DNA of 64,000 bases from G963665975 sp963665975 (GTDB lineage: Bacteria; Bacteroidota; Rhodothermia; Rhodothermales; Bin80), in contig OY762508.1 in NCBI GenBank assembly GCA_963665975.1, forward strand, positions 1 through 64,000, read 5' to 3'. The notes below the pieces were generated by a model. The model saw only the letters and a program-made list of their open reading frames with translations. It had not been told where the DNA came from and did not search any database. Shown piece after piece: positions 1-9,497 of this stretch. A program made the position numbers and the translations under genes. Each line of letters begins with the position of its first letter. Position 1 is the stretch's first letter.

Positions 1-2
1 AT

Positions 3-656
3 GTGGTCGCAGGCAATGTTGTTACGCGAGAGGGCGTCGAAGACCTGATTGCCGCTGGTGCGGATGCCGTAAAGGCGGGTGTGGGACCCGGGTCCATCTG
101 TACGACACGGGTAGTGGCCGGCGTTGGAGTGCCACAGCTAACGGCGATCATTGAATGCGCAGAGGCGGCCAGGGCGCACGGCATCCCGGTGATCGCAGAC
201 GGTGGGATCAAGCAAACCGGGGATATAGCGAAGGCGCTGGCTGCGGGCGCGCAGAGTGTGATGATCGGGAGCCTGTTTGCAGCTGTGGAGGAAAGCCCAG
301 GCGAAACCATCATTTATGAGGGGCGTAAATTCAAGAGTTACAGGGGTATGGGATCTATTGCTGCCATGGAAGAGGGCAGCAAGGATCGATACTTCCAGGA
401 CGCGGAAGATGACATCAAGAAACTGGTGCCGGAGGGTATCGAAGGCCGCGTGCCGTATAGCGGCCACCTCAGCGAGATAATATTCCAAATGGTTGGTGGA
501 CTCCGAGCCGCGATGGGCTACTGCGGATGTGATTCCATTGACTCGTTCTTCACCAAGGCGAGGTTTGTTCGAATCACATCTTCCGGCATACGGGAAAGCC
601 ATCCGCATAGTGTCCACATCACCAAGGAGGCACCTAATTATAGCTATCGGTGGTAG
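3..656 (+). CDS. guaB: IMP dehydrogenase, C-terminal part (cut by left edge)
   Basis: IMP dehydrogenase oxidises IMP to XMP with NAD+, the committed step of GMP synthesis, in the cytoplasm. The visible 217 residues hold the catalytic loop GPGSICTTR with the nucleophilic cysteine at about residue 33 of the fragment, the phosphate-binding stretch IPVIADGGIK, the GSLFAA segment, the flap with YRGMGSIAAME and the RVPYSGHLSEI region, and the usual ending VHITKEAPNYS. The reading frame is open at the left edge, so the N-terminal half and any CBS pair lie outside. The first GTG is not the true start. No downstream operon partner: the next gene starts 230 bp later and encodes a SusC receptor. Identification is firm. 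Confidence 0.96.
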   Translation: MVAGNVVTREGVEDLIAAGADAVKAGVGPGSICTTRVVAGVGVPQLTAIIECAEAARAHGIPVIADGGIKQTGDIAKALAAGAQSVMIGSLFAAVEESPGETIIYEGRKFKSYRGMGSIAAMEEGSKDRYFQDAEDDIKKLVPEGIEGRVPYSGHLSEIIFQMVGGLRAAMGYCGCDSIDSFFTKARFVRITSSGIRESHPHSVHITKEAPNYSYRW

Positions 657-889
657 TGAATGCGCGAAGAGTGAAGGTTGCTGCTATTTGCGCATTTGAG
701 GAATTTTTCACCATGCCGGATCGGGACTTTTTTAATTCCATTCATTGGCATTTCCGGTCCGCTCAGCGCCGTTTCTTATCAAATCGTCAAAATCTTCACA
801 GCAGTGCTTAGTACGATGGCTTATTGTGGAGAATGCATTTCCTCCATATTCTTGGCTGAGGCAGAATCCACCAATCAACCACAGGGAAG

Positions 890-3800
890 ATGAAGAACAA
901 ATGGCACCACTTAGCACGCATACCATGGTGCATAGCGATCCTGGCTATTGCTGTCGCGATGGGCACTGAGGTAGCTACCGCACAGGTTCATACGGTGCGT
1001 GGCACCGTGGTTTCGGCAGAGGATAATCAGCCGCTTCCAGCGGTCAACATCGTTGAGATGGGGACGCTGAACGGCACGTCTTCGGACGTGGACGGCACGT
1101 TTTCTATTACAGTGTCAGCCCCCGATGCGATACTGACCTTCTCCTTTATCGGCTTCGTCTCTCAAAACGTGCCGGTTAACGAGCAGGCTTCTCTGTCGGT
1201 TGCCCTGGCCGAGGACACCGCGCTGTTGGAGGAAGTAGTTGTTACGGCGGGTGGCATCGAGCGAAAAGAGCGGGCCTTGGGATACTCGATTTCGGAGGTT
1301 AGCGGTGAAGACCTCCGCGAGTCGCGCGAGATAAACGTGGCCAACGCGCTTGCGGGCAAGGTGGCCGGGGTGCTCGTGACGAAGCCCGCCACCGGACCTG
1401 CAGGATCCAGCCGGGTGATCATTCGCGGCGCTTCCTCCCTCGGTGAAGACAGCCAGCCGCTGTACGTTGTTGATGGCGTGCCCATAGACAACACCACGCT
1501 GGGAAGCGCCGGTATGTGGGGTGGCTCTGATGGCGGAGATGGGATCTCGTCGATGAATCCGGACGATATCGAAACGATCAGTGTTCTCAAGGGCCCGTCT
1601 GCCGCGGCGCTGTATGGGACACGAGCAAAGAATGGCGTCATTCTGATTACGACCAAGAGGGCATCTCCTGGCCTTGGTCTTGGTATAGAGTTCAGCACTA
1701 ATACGACCTTCGAAGACGTTCTTGTCAACACCGACTGGCAGAATCAGTACGGACAGGGGACGCGTGGCGAGAAGCCGTCTTCGGTGGATGACGCCCTCAA
1801 CACGGCCGATGCGGCGTGGGGAGCACCATTGGATGGATCCCAGGTCATCAGTTGGGATGGCTCGATGCAGCCCTACGCTCTCGCCGCCAATCCCGTTCAG
1901 TCGTTTTACAATACGGGCATCACGTCTGCCAATAGTTTGGCGCTTACATCTGCGACGCAAAATTCCTCGATACGACTGGGATTGTCCCATCTTGAGAACC
2001 AGGGGATCAGTCCTAATTCCGGACTCCAGCGGACGTCATTCTCGATGCGAGGTACCTCGAAATTCGGGACACGCCTCAGCGCTGACGCCAAGCTTAATTT
2101 TGTTCGGGAGGTCGTAAACAATCGGCCACGGTTGTCGGACTCTCCCGGCAATGCCAATTATTCCGTGTATCAGTTGGCGCCGAATGTCGATGTGACGACA
2201 ATGGAGTGTCCTCCCGAGGAGCCCGCCTGCACCGAGCCTGGCATGGATGTCGACGGCACGGAATTGCATCGCGGCCTGTTTGGAAACATTTACCAGCAGA
2301 ATCCCTACTTCGCGGCGCATCAATTCACGCAGGCCGACGAAGATCGTCGCATCATAGGATTTGCTTCGCTGACTTACCAGTTTACCGACTGGCTGTCTCT
2401 CATGGGACGTGTCGGCGGGGATACGTATACCACGCGCCGCACCAACATCACACCGTACGGGACTGCTTTCAGCCCACTTGGCGGCCAGAATGAGCAGGAG
2501 TACCGGATCACGGAGGTCAACACGGACTTCCTGTTCACAGCGGACAGGGACATCACGCCGGCGATCAGCGTACTCGCCAATGCCGGAGGAAATATACTCT
2601 TTCGCGAGCGTGAGACGCTGACGCTCAGCGGGGGCGGGGGCTTTAATGTTCCTGGTCTGGAGGTCGTGACCAATCAGAATACCCGATCTCATGGGTACGG
2701 CCTGAGTGAGAAGCAGATCAACTCACTCTACGGATCGGCGGAATTCTCGTACAACGATTATCTCTTTTTGACGTTGACGGCGCGTAACGACTGGTCGAGT
2801 ACCCTGCCCATCGACAACAATTCCTACTTCTATCCGTCCATCAGCGGTAGCTTCGTATTCTCGGATGCTCTCGAGATGCCCTCATGGATCAGCTTCGGTA
2901 AGCTGCGCGCCTCGTGGGCGGAGGTCGGTGGGGACACCAATCCCTACAGTCTGTCGCTGACGTATAGTCTTAGCGGTAGCCATCTCGGGCAGCCGCGCGG
3001 CGGCATCGCGCAGGGCCAGATTCCGCTTGCGGGCCTCAAACCGTCATCGAGTGTTGGTATCGAGGGTGGATTTGATATCCGCTTTCTTGACAATCGGTTC
3101 GGTGTTGACTTCACCTACTACACGCAGTCTGCCACCAACCAGATTCTGTCTACGACGATCTCGAGTGCATCCGGTTTTGGCAGTCAGGTAATCAACGCGG
3201 GAGAAATCAAGAACTCGGGCGTGGAGATGCTCTTTACGACCACTCCATATCGCGCCGGTGACTGGCGGTGGGATCTTGATGTCAACCTGGCGAGGAACAT
3301 CAACGAGGTTGTGGAACTCGTGGAAGGACAGACCTCGCTCGTCTTGTCCGAGAGTCGCCATCGCGGCAATTTCGTGACAGCTGACGTGGGAGAGGCCTAC
3401 GGAAGCATCAAGGGCCGCAAATACCTGCGCCAGAACGTGCCCACAGGCCCAGAGGCTTCGGACTGTGACGCTACCGGGCCGATCGTCCATGATGCGGACG
3501 GGCTTCCGATGCGCACTGCAGACCTGTGCGTGCTTGGCAACGGCACGCCTGATTTCCTGGGCGGCATAGCCAACACGGTGCGCTACGGAAATTTCTCCTT
3601 TAGTGCACTCATAGACCTGCGCTTCGGCGGCGACATTTTCTCGGTCACCAATAGCGCTGCCTACGACAACGGGCTGCACCAGAATACGTTACAGGGGCGT
3701 GCGGAAGGCTACATCGTCGGTGATGGCGTCAACCAGGATGGCGCGACAAACGCGGTACAGGCCGATCCACAAGACTATTGGGCCCGGATTGGTGGCTGGG

Positions 3801-4069
3801 TCGGCGAGGAGTTCATCTATGACGCCAGCTTCGTGAAGTTGCGTGAGCTTCAGATCAGCTACCGGCTCCCAAACCGGTACTTCGCGAACACGCCGATCAA
3901 GTTGGCCACGGTATCTCTGGTTGGGCGTAACCTGTGGCTTATCCACAGCAACGTAGACAACATCGATCCCGAATCGATATTCAACAACACCAACCGTGGT
4001 ATCGGGCTCGAGCATTCCGGTGTTCCGCAAACGCGCAGCATTGGTTTCAACATCAACGTTCGACTCTAG
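890..4069 (+). CDS. SusC/RagA-type TonB-dependent outer membrane receptor
   Basis: TonB-linked outer membrane transporter of the SusC class, which imports oligosaccharides or other large nutrients with a SusD lipoprotein lid. The 1059 residues show a signal peptide (about 1-31, cleavage after ATAQ), a carboxypeptidase-regulatory-like domain (about 35-120), then the plug with the SusC hallmarks VVVTAGG, RGASSLG, PLYVVDGVPID and KGPSAAALYGTRAKNGVI, and a long beta-barrel ending in aromatic and charged strands with terminal GFNINVRL. Length is normal for the family. The ATG at 890 is preceded by AGGGA only a few bases away. The gene lies 46 bp upstream of the susD-like gene and probably shares its transcript. 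The substrate cannot be read from the sequence. Confidence 0.95.
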   Translation: MKNKWHHLARIPWCIAILAIAVAMGTEVATAQVHTVRGTVVSAEDNQPLPAVNIVEMGTLNGTSSDVDGTFSITVSAPDAILTFSFIGFVSQNVPVNEQASLSVALAEDTALLEEVVVTAGGIERKERALGYSISEVSGEDLRESREINVANALAGKVAGVLVTKPATGPAGSSRVIIRGASSLGEDSQPLYVVDGVPIDNTTLGSAGMWGGSDGGDGISSMNPDDIETISVLKGPSAAALYGTRAKNGVILITTKRASPGLGLGIEFSTNTTFEDVLVNTDWQNQYGQGTRGEKPSSVDDALNTADAAWGAPLDGSQVISWDGSMQPYALAANPVQSFYNTGITSANSLALTSATQNSSIRLGLSHLENQGISPNSGLQRTSFSMRGTSKFGTRLSADAKLNFVREVVNNRPRLSDSPGNANYSVYQLAPNVDVTTMECPPEEPACTEPGMDVDGTELHRGLFGNIYQQNPYFAAHQFTQADEDRRIIGFASLTYQFTDWLSLMGRVGGDTYTTRRTNITPYGTAFSPLGGQNEQEYRITEVNTDFLFTADRDITPAISVLANAGGNILFRERETLTLSGGGGFNVPGLEVVTNQNTRSHGYGLSEKQINSLYGSAEFSYNDYLFLTLTARNDWSSTLPIDNNSYFYPSISGSFVFSDALEMPSWISFGKLRASWAEVGGDTNPYSLSLTYSLSGSHLGQPRGGIAQGQIPLAGLKPSSSVGIEGGFDIRFLDNRFGVDFTYYTQSATNQILSTTISSASGFGSQVINAGEIKNSGVEMLFTTTPYRAGDWRWDLDVNLARNINEVVELVEGQTSLVLSESRHRGNFVTADVGEAYGSIKGRKYLRQNVPTGPEASDCDATGPIVHDADGLPMRTADLCVLGNGTPDFLGGIANTVRYGNFSFSALIDLRFGGDIFSVTNSAAYDNGLHQNTLQGRAEGYIVGDGVNQDGATNAVQADPQDYWARIGGWVGEEFIYDASFVKLRELQISYRLPNRYFANTPIKLATVSLVGRNLWLIHSNVDNIDPESIFNNTNRGIGLEHSGVPQTRSIGFNINVRL

Positions 4070-4115
4070 GGTCGGACGCACCGGAAAGCAGTTCACCTTT
4101 TTCCGAGCTCAAACT

Positions 4116-5645
4116 ATGGTCAGACAAATGAACACACTGGCAAAACTTTCGGGGGCGATGGCGCTAGCTGTTTGCCTGATGCTATTCTCGTCCTGTGACT
4201 CCGGCTTTGAGGAGCTGAACGTCAATCCGACGCAGGCGAATCAGGTCGATCCTAACTTCAAGCTGACCAATATACAGGTCAATATTTCGGGGTCGAGGTA
4301 CGAGAACTGGAGGACTAATTTGATTTACAGTTCCGTCATGATCCAGCACTTCGCCACGCTGCCCGGTTACTGGGCAGGTGACAAGTACGGATACATCGGC
4401 TCGTATTCCGCAGCAATGTGGGATCGGTACTACCCCGGCATCGCGAAGAATGTTGAGGATCTGCTAGTTCAAACGGCAGAAGACCCGGACGACGCCAACC
4501 TGCATCACATTACGCAGATTGTGCGCGTGATCATGTACCATCGGCTCACCGATCTGTACGGTGATGTGCCATATTCCGAGGCCGGGCGCGGTTTCATCGA
4601 AGGCGTTACAAAGCCTGCGTATGACGCACAGTCGGCCATCTACAACGACATGCTCACGAAGCTGGAAGCTGCGGGGACGACGCTTAACCCGTCCGGCCGC
4701 TCTTTTGGCGGTGGCGATCTGATGTATCAGGGCAACGTGGAACAGTGGCGGAAACTGGCGTACTCGCTCATGCTGCGGTTGGGTATGCGCCTGGTAAAGG
4801 TCGATCCCGGAGCCGCGCAAAGCTGGGTCCAGAAAGCCATTGCCGGCGGCACCCTGGAGAGCAATGCGGACATTGCTTACGTACCGCACAATGACCCGTC
4901 CGGCTGGCGCAATGGTAATGGCCAGGTATTTGCTGCAGACGGCAATCCGCGTTTATCCAAGACCTTCGTGGACTGGATGGTCGAGCGTGGTGATCCGAGG
5001 CTGGAGGTTTATGGCACCATACCGGTAGCTGGCGCTCCTCCGGTGGGCATGCCTAACGGCAAGGTTGCTGGAGGTTCGGATGCGAACCATGGCATCGAGA
5101 ATGACGCCAGCTGGATTTCCTGCGATTCGGGAGCGAGCCCGTGTGGCATGGATGTATACATGGTCCCGAACGACATCATCAAGGGGCAGGACGACCCGAT
5201 GTTCTTCATGACCTACGCGGAAGTGGAGCTGTTGAAGGCCGAGGCCGCCGTGCGGGGTTGGCATTCCGGCAACGCGGCCACGCATTACGCCAATGGCGTG
5301 CGGGCTGCGATGGAGTATCTGGCGATGTACGGTGCAGGCGCTGAAGTTTCGGGCGACGCCATCGATGCCTATCTCGCGGCGAATTCCTACGATGCGGCCA
5401 ATGCGATGGAGCAGATCAACGAGCAGATCTGGGCGGCCACACTGCTCAATGAATACGAGAGCTTCGCCAACTGGCGCAGGACGGGTTTCCCGAACCTCAC
5501 GCCGGTCAACTACCCGGGCAACGTCACCGGCGGCACGATTCCACGGCGGCTACGCTATCGGGAGGCCGAGCAGGTAGCCAACCCGGAAAACTACAGCACG
5601 GCCGTTGGTCGTAACCGTGCGGTGAACCCCATCTGGATTGAGTGA
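4116..5645 (+). CDS. SusD/RagB-family lipoprotein with IS-altered C-terminus
   Basis: Surface lipoprotein that captures substrate over the SusC pore (SusD-like_2 type). ATG 4116 (or 4128) gives a lipoprotein signal with lipobox LFSSC, cysteine at residue 27; an upstream in-frame start inside susC would destroy that signal. Helical TPR-like body motifs include MYHRLTDLYGDVPYSEA and the C-terminal ATLLNEYESFANWRRTG. The last ten residues, NRAVNPIWIE, are encoded by the left end of an IS66 element inserted after codon 499. The native tail QGPDELTTRVWWDK lies beyond the element at 8068-8109, and a decayed paralogous fragment at 9.5-9.9 kb keeps a matching tail. The protein is therefore 509 residues instead of an inferred 513. 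Whether it still folds or seals SusC is unknown. Confidence 0.93.
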   Translation: MVRQMNTLAKLSGAMALAVCLMLFSSCDSGFEELNVNPTQANQVDPNFKLTNIQVNISGSRYENWRTNLIYSSVMIQHFATLPGYWAGDKYGYIGSYSAAMWDRYYPGIAKNVEDLLVQTAEDPDDANLHHITQIVRVIMYHRLTDLYGDVPYSEAGRGFIEGVTKPAYDAQSAIYNDMLTKLEAAGTTLNPSGRSFGGGDLMYQGNVEQWRKLAYSLMLRLGMRLVKVDPGAAQSWVQKAIAGGTLESNADIAYVPHNDPSGWRNGNGQVFAADGNPRLSKTFVDWMVERGDPRLEVYGTIPVAGAPPVGMPNGKVAGGSDANHGIENDASWISCDSGASPCGMDVYMVPNDIIKGQDDPMFFMTYAEVELLKAEAAVRGWHSGNAATHYANGVRAAMEYLAMYGAGAEVSGDAIDAYLAANSYDAANAMEQINEQIWAATLLNEYESFANWRRTGFPNLTPVNYPGNVTGGTIPRRLRYREAEQVANPENYSTAVGRNRAVNPIWIE

Positions 5646-5696
5646 CGCGTTCTGTGGAGATTACTCCTGGACCCGAGAACTCAAAGTCTGGATCGC

Positions 5697-5990
5697 ATGG
5701 GAGCACCAAGACGTACGGCGAAAGAGATGTATCCACTCGTGGAACTGTATGAAGAGAGTGGCCAGACGGCAGCGGCCTTTTGTGCTGAGAGCGGCATCTC
5801 CCATGCGCAGCTGGTCTACTGGCGGCGGAAGTATCGCCGGGAGGTTGTGTCAGCGGGCAGTTTCGTGGAGATAAGCAGCCCTGCGACAGGCGATCAGGCG
5901 CGCGTGGAAGTGCGGTATCCCTCTGGGATGTGTGTGCGCTTCTTTGCTCCGGTGTCTGCGTCGTATTTGGTACAACTGGTGCGGTCATGA
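5697..5990 (+). CDS. tnpA: IS66 TnpA-like accessory protein (copy 1)
   Basis: 97-residue product with an N-terminal helix-turn-helix-like region (TAKEMYPLVELYEES, then AAFCAESGISHAQLVYWRRK), as in the TnpA/IS66 Orf1 family, which is thought to bind the element ends or regulate transposition. It is the first of three IS66 genes. The stop overlaps the tnpB start in an ATGA arrangement, pointing to translational coupling. The identical gene is present in copy 2. The family role is only partly understood. Confidence 0.9.
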   Translation: MGAPRRTAKEMYPLVELYEESGQTAAAFCAESGISHAQLVYWRRKYRREVVSAGSFVEISSPATGDQARVEVRYPSGMCVRFFAPVSASYLVQLVRS

Positions 5991-6334
5991 TCGGACTAGG
6001 GCCTTCGCGCCGGTACTTTTTCTACTGTCAGCCGGCCGACATGCGCAACGGCTTTGACGGTCTGAGTGCCTTGGTGCGTACCGGCATGAGGCAGGATCCG
6101 ATGTCGGGGGATGTTTTTGTGTTTGTTAACCGGAGGCGGAGCCATTTGAAGGCTTTAACATGGGATCGGAACGGCTTTGCGATCTTTTACAAGCGACTTG
6201 AGGCGGGTACGTTCGAGTTGCCGAAAGCGGAGACGCCGACTTGGGCACAGATGGTAATGTTGTTGGAGGGAGTGTCTCTGAAGTCGGCAAGATATCGGTG
6301 CCGGTATGCGGTAGAAGGCCGAAAATCGGGGTGA
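5987..6334 (+). CDS. tnpB: IS66 TnpB (Orf2) accessory protein (copy 1)
   Basis: 115-residue protein starting at the ATG that overlaps the tnpA stop by four bases. The segment YFFYCQPADMRNGFDGLSALV and the later GDVFVFVNRRRSHLKAL and WDRNGFAIFYKRLEAG are diagnostic of the IS66 Orf2 family. The protein is needed for transposition of IS66-type elements together with TnpC; its biochemical activity is not established. Its stop codon lies directly before the first possible tnpC start. A longer frame upstream of 5987 is the shadow of tnpA and is not used. Confidence 0.94.
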   Translation: MIGLGPSRRYFFYCQPADMRNGFDGLSALVRTGMRQDPMSGDVFVFVNRRRSHLKALTWDRNGFAIFYKRLEAGTFELPKAETPTWAQMVMLLEGVSLKSARYRCRYAVEGRKSG

Positions 6335-6367
6335 TTGGTCCGGTACAATGGGGAACAATCTAAGTGC

Positions 6368-7942
6368 ATGATTTGTTGTATGATCATGCAGCCTGAAGCA
6401 CAGAATTCCTTCTCTTCTGCGGATGCTGACGTCCTCCGTGCGCAGCTTGCCGAGGTACTTCAGCAGAACACCAGCCTGCGTGAGGACAATAGCGATCTGC
6501 GTGAGACAGTGGACGAGTTGAAGCGGCAGTTGGATGTACTCCAGCGCTTGCTCTTTAGCCCGAAAAGCGAACGATTCGTGGTAGAGCCGGATCCGCAGCA
6601 GGGTTGGTTGTTTCCCGACATGGAGGTCCAGGCTCCTCTGCCTCCGCCCGAGCCTGAAACAGGTCAGACCAAGCGAAAGCGGCGCAAGCCCAAGCGGCGT
6701 CCGGACTTCGATGATCTGCCGGATCACCTACCCCGCGAGACGATTACGATCGAACCGGACGTGGACACCACCGGACTCCAGTGCATCGGTACGGAACGGA
6801 CGCAGATCCTGGAGTACGTGCCCGGCAGATACAAAGTGATCGAGTATCTTCGTCCCAAGTACGTGGATCCAACCAATGAGGACCGAGGCGTGCTTGTGGC
6901 CGAGTTGCCGGCGCGGCTGATTGACAAGGGGATGGCCGGGCCGGGACTGTTGGCGCACGTAGTGGTCGATAAGTTTACCGACCACCTTCCCCTATACCGG
7001 CAGCAGCAGCGATTCCGGCGGGCAGGTATTGAGATACCGAAGTCCACGCTCGGAGGGTGGATAGCCCAGACGGCGTGGCATCTTCAGCCCCTGTATGAGG
7101 CGCTGAAGCAGGAGGCGCTCACGAGCGGGTATCTGCAAGCGGATGAGACGCCGATCCGGGTGCAGGATCGCAACAAGAAAGGCGAGACCCATCGGGGGTA
7201 CTATTGGGCCTACCATGCCCCGGAGTCGCAGCTATTGGTGATGGAATATCGTCGGAGCCGTGCGCGGGCAGGCCCGGCGGCGTTTTTGCATGGGTATATA
7301 GGAGCGCTGCAGACAGACGGGTATGTGGCCTACGAGGCGTTCGATGTGCACCCCTCGATTACGCTGTACGGGTGCATGGCCCATGCGCGTCGCAAGTTCT
7401 ACGACTGCCGCACATACGAGCCGGAGAAGACCGAGCATGTGTTGAAGCAATTCGGGCGCGTCTACACGGTGGAGCGCACGCTGCGTGAGGAAGGTGCCGA
7501 TGCGGCTCGGCGGCGTGCGGTGCGTCAGAAAAACGCACGGCCTGTGCTGGAGGCGTTGAAGCCCTGGCTGGAGGCGAACAGGGGGCTGCCCAAGAGCCCG
7601 TGGGGTAAGGCGACGGCCTATACGCTCGGCTTGTGGCCAAGGCTGATCCGATACCTGGAAGAGGGCCGTGTCGAGCCGGACAACAACTTGATCGAAAATG
7701 CCCTGCGCCCGTTGGCTCTGGGAAGGAAGAACTACTTGTTTGCCGGATCGCATGATGCAGCCCAGCGGGCAGCCGTAGTCTATTCGCTCCTTGGCACGTG
7801 CAAACTCCACGGCGTCAATCCCCAGGAGTGGCTCACGGACGTGTTCCAGCGCATCCCGACGCATCCTGCCAAACGCGTCGCAGAACTCCTGCCCCATCAT
7901 TGGCAGAAGGCCTGGAAAGCTGACAGAGGCAAAGCAGCATAA
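6368..7942 (+). CDS. tnpC: IS66 TnpC transposase (copy 1)
   Basis: Main DDE transposase of the element, about 524 residues from ATG 6368; ATG 6386 or TTG 6335 are alternative starts. An N-terminal leucine-rich coiled coil (LRAQLAEVLQQNTSLRED and on) is followed by a basic linker KRKRRKPKRRP and the catalytic core: first aspartate in LQADETPIRV, second in LQTDGYVAYEAF, glutamate in NLIENALRPLALGRKNYLF, then the C-terminal IS66 tail with LGTCKLHGVNPQEWL. The frame is intact, so the element may be active. It is identical in predicted sequence to the copy at 21008-22582. Confidence 0.95.
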   Translation: MICCMIMQPEAQNSFSSADADVLRAQLAEVLQQNTSLREDNSDLRETVDELKRQLDVLQRLLFSPKSERFVVEPDPQQGWLFPDMEVQAPLPPPEPETGQTKRKRRKPKRRPDFDDLPDHLPRETITIEPDVDTTGLQCIGTERTQILEYVPGRYKVIEYLRPKYVDPTNEDRGVLVAELPARLIDKGMAGPGLLAHVVVDKFTDHLPLYRQQQRFRRAGIEIPKSTLGGWIAQTAWHLQPLYEALKQEALTSGYLQADETPIRVQDRNKKGETHRGYYWAYHAPESQLLVMEYRRSRARAGPAAFLHGYIGALQTDGYVAYEAFDVHPSITLYGCMAHARRKFYDCRTYEPEKTEHVLKQFGRVYTVERTLREEGADAARRRAVRQKNARPVLEALKPWLEANRGLPKSPWGKATAYTLGLWPRLIRYLEEGRVEPDNNLIENALRPLALGRKNYLFAGSHDAAQRAAVVYSLLGTCKLHGVNPQEWLTDVFQRIPTHPAKRVAELLPHHWQKAWKADRGKAA

Positions 7943-8065
7943 TAGCCAGATAACAAGTGTCCCGGGAACGCCAAGTCCAACAGTTCCCTGCCTCCCCGTC
8001 CGGCACTCTTCGGCACAGCCGAGGTTGCCTTTAACCTGTACTTGACCGGACGCTTACCGTTGGTC

Positions 8066-8112
8066 GTCAGGGTCCGGACGAGCTCACGACTCGTGTCTGG
8101 TGGGATAAGTAA
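8066..8112 (+). pseudogene. Detached native 3' end of the susD gene
   Basis: Directly after the right target duplication the reading frame of susD resumes: joining codon 499 (CGT) to this stretch gives the tail QGPDELTTRVWWDK followed by TAA at 8110-8112. This tryptophan-rich ending suits SusD-like proteins, and a nearly identical ending is seen in the decayed copy at about 9870-9906. It is therefore the original C-terminus, cut off by the IS66 insertion. Confidence 0.88.
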
Positions 8113-8138
8113 GCATCATCCTGCATACCAGGCTGTCC

Positions 8139-8177
8139 AGGCGCCCATCTCGCATTGCGGGGTGGGCGCCTGTTTTA
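8139..8177 (+). terminator. Rho-independent-type terminator of the SusC/SusD operon
   Basis: Perfect 9-bp inverted repeat AGGCGCCCA / TGGGCGCCT (8139-8147 and 8163-8171) with a 15-base loop, followed by GTTTTA. It lies 27 bases after the native susD stop, so it was the operon terminator before the IS66 element pushed it 2.4 kb away from the present stop codon. Confidence 0.75.
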
Positions 8178-8290
8178 TGTGGTATGATTAGATAAAATGA
8201 GCAATTACATAGAGGTGCAGTCATAGCCATGTGTCTTGCCAGAAATGGAGTAACGTCCTTCTACCTGTAACACAAACGTATCAGGCAGGA

Positions 8291-9464
8291 ATGAATGCTC
8301 ACTGTGCATTGCGACAAGCCGTTGTCATGCTTGTCATAGGGGCTGGCATGCTGGCCACCGTGCAGGCTCAGGAGTTGTCCTTCACGCTCAACGAGCACCT
8401 GGTCATTGGCGATGACGAGGACGCGCCTGCCGAGTATCTCTTTTCTTACCCCGAACTGATAAGGACGGACTCACAAGGCAACATCTATGTCAGAGATGCA
8501 AGACGCACGGACGTCGGGTCTTTGACGCCAACGGACAGTATGTCACCACGATAGGCACGAGTGGCGAAGCTCCTGGCGAAATGCGGGAGATTTATGGCAT
8601 GCATGTAGATGACGACGACCGTTTGATCCTTGCCGACCGCATGAATCGGCGGTTCACGATTTTCACGGATATGGGCAAGGGTCTCGAATCAAAGTCTCTC
8701 GCGGAGGAGAGGACGATCGCTCCTAATCCGATCCTGTCTCTTGACGGTTCCTTTGTGCTCAAGTATGTGGGTTATTACCAAATCCTGAAGGAGGTCCCAG
8801 CATCAAGGACAACAGGGTTCTTCATATATATGACACTGAACTGAATCGACTAGAGACTTTTGCGCTATAACGTGACATCTACGACCTGGACCAGCCTTTC
8901 CAGAAGGCGTATTCCGACTCGCCCAGGGCGCTGAAAGTGGCAACGAATGGGAAGGACACGATAATCCTGGCCCCCACGGTATACGGTGGATACATCTACC
9001 GGTACACACGGCCAGATGGCTCGTGGGTCATGGAGAGGCTGAAAGGGGGATCTGTTCCCAGCAGAGCATACGTTCCCGTGAGTGAGAGCGACGTAGAAAT
9101 GAACCCGGACATAAAAAGGGGTTCTATCATAACATCAGATCCCACAGGGACCTACCGCGCGAGGATTCTCAGCCGGAGTCGCGGTGTTGTTGTCCTGAGC
9201 ACTGGTGAAATCCTGCATTTTCCTCTTCGTACTCCACTCAAGAAAGAATTTGAACCTCAAGTGGAATTGTTCGGCCAGGAGGGACACCTCCTGGGATTTG
9301 GCCGGCTGCAGTTCGATGACCCCAAGTTGAATGGCAGTGCGCGCGTCATGGAGTCCATCAGCATCCAGTGGATCGACGCGGCAGATCGCCTGTACCTTGC
9401 GCGAAAGAATGAAGAAGGCTTCTTTGTGCTCAGCGTCGCCCAGCTTGAGATTGGTTCGTTGTGA
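8291..9464 (+). pseudogene. Broken 6-bladed beta-propeller (NHL-like) secreted protein
   Basis: The remains read as one secreted protein: ATG 8291 with a signal peptide ending AMVQA-like (MLATVQAQ), then propeller-style strands such as RTDSQGNIYVRDA, RVFDANGQYVTTIG, DDDDRLILADRMNRRFTIF and IDAADRLYLARK. The frame is lost near 8515 (apparent one-base deletion in the DV/RVFD region), changes again near 8800, and a TAA at 8868 follows in the restored frame, after which it is open from about 8871 to the TGA at 9464. At least three lesions mean it is not expressed as one protein. Such proteins are common in Bacteroidota and carry no known enzyme activity. It follows the SusC/D operon. Confidence 0.75.
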
Positions 9465-9497
9465 GACGAAGGGCATCGATGGACCTTCGCGCTCACA

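Larger units (their letters stand above)
5611..8057 (+). mobile_element. IS66-family insertion sequence, copy 1 (complete)
   Basis: 2447-bp element with tnpA, tnpB and tnpC. Its imperfect terminal inverted repeats read GTAACCGTGCGGTGAAC (left) and GTAAGCGTCCGGTCAAG (right, read inwards), 13 of 17 matching. It is flanked by the 8-bp target duplication CGTTGGTC at 5603-5610 and 8058-8065, the size expected for IS66. It sits in codon 499 of the susD gene. A second copy of identical length and identical predicted proteins lies inverted at 20893-23339, which suggests recent transposition. Ends were fixed by comparing the two copies. Confidence 0.96.

Noticed and set aside
1115..1990. 291-residue minus-strand frame
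   Set aside because: Antisense of the SusC gene, with no family features and an arginine-rich composition typical of shadow frames.
3996..4115. Upstream in-frame extension of the susD gene into susC
   Set aside because: It would put 40 non-hydrophobic residues before the lipoprotein signal; ATG 4116 gives the correct lipobox.
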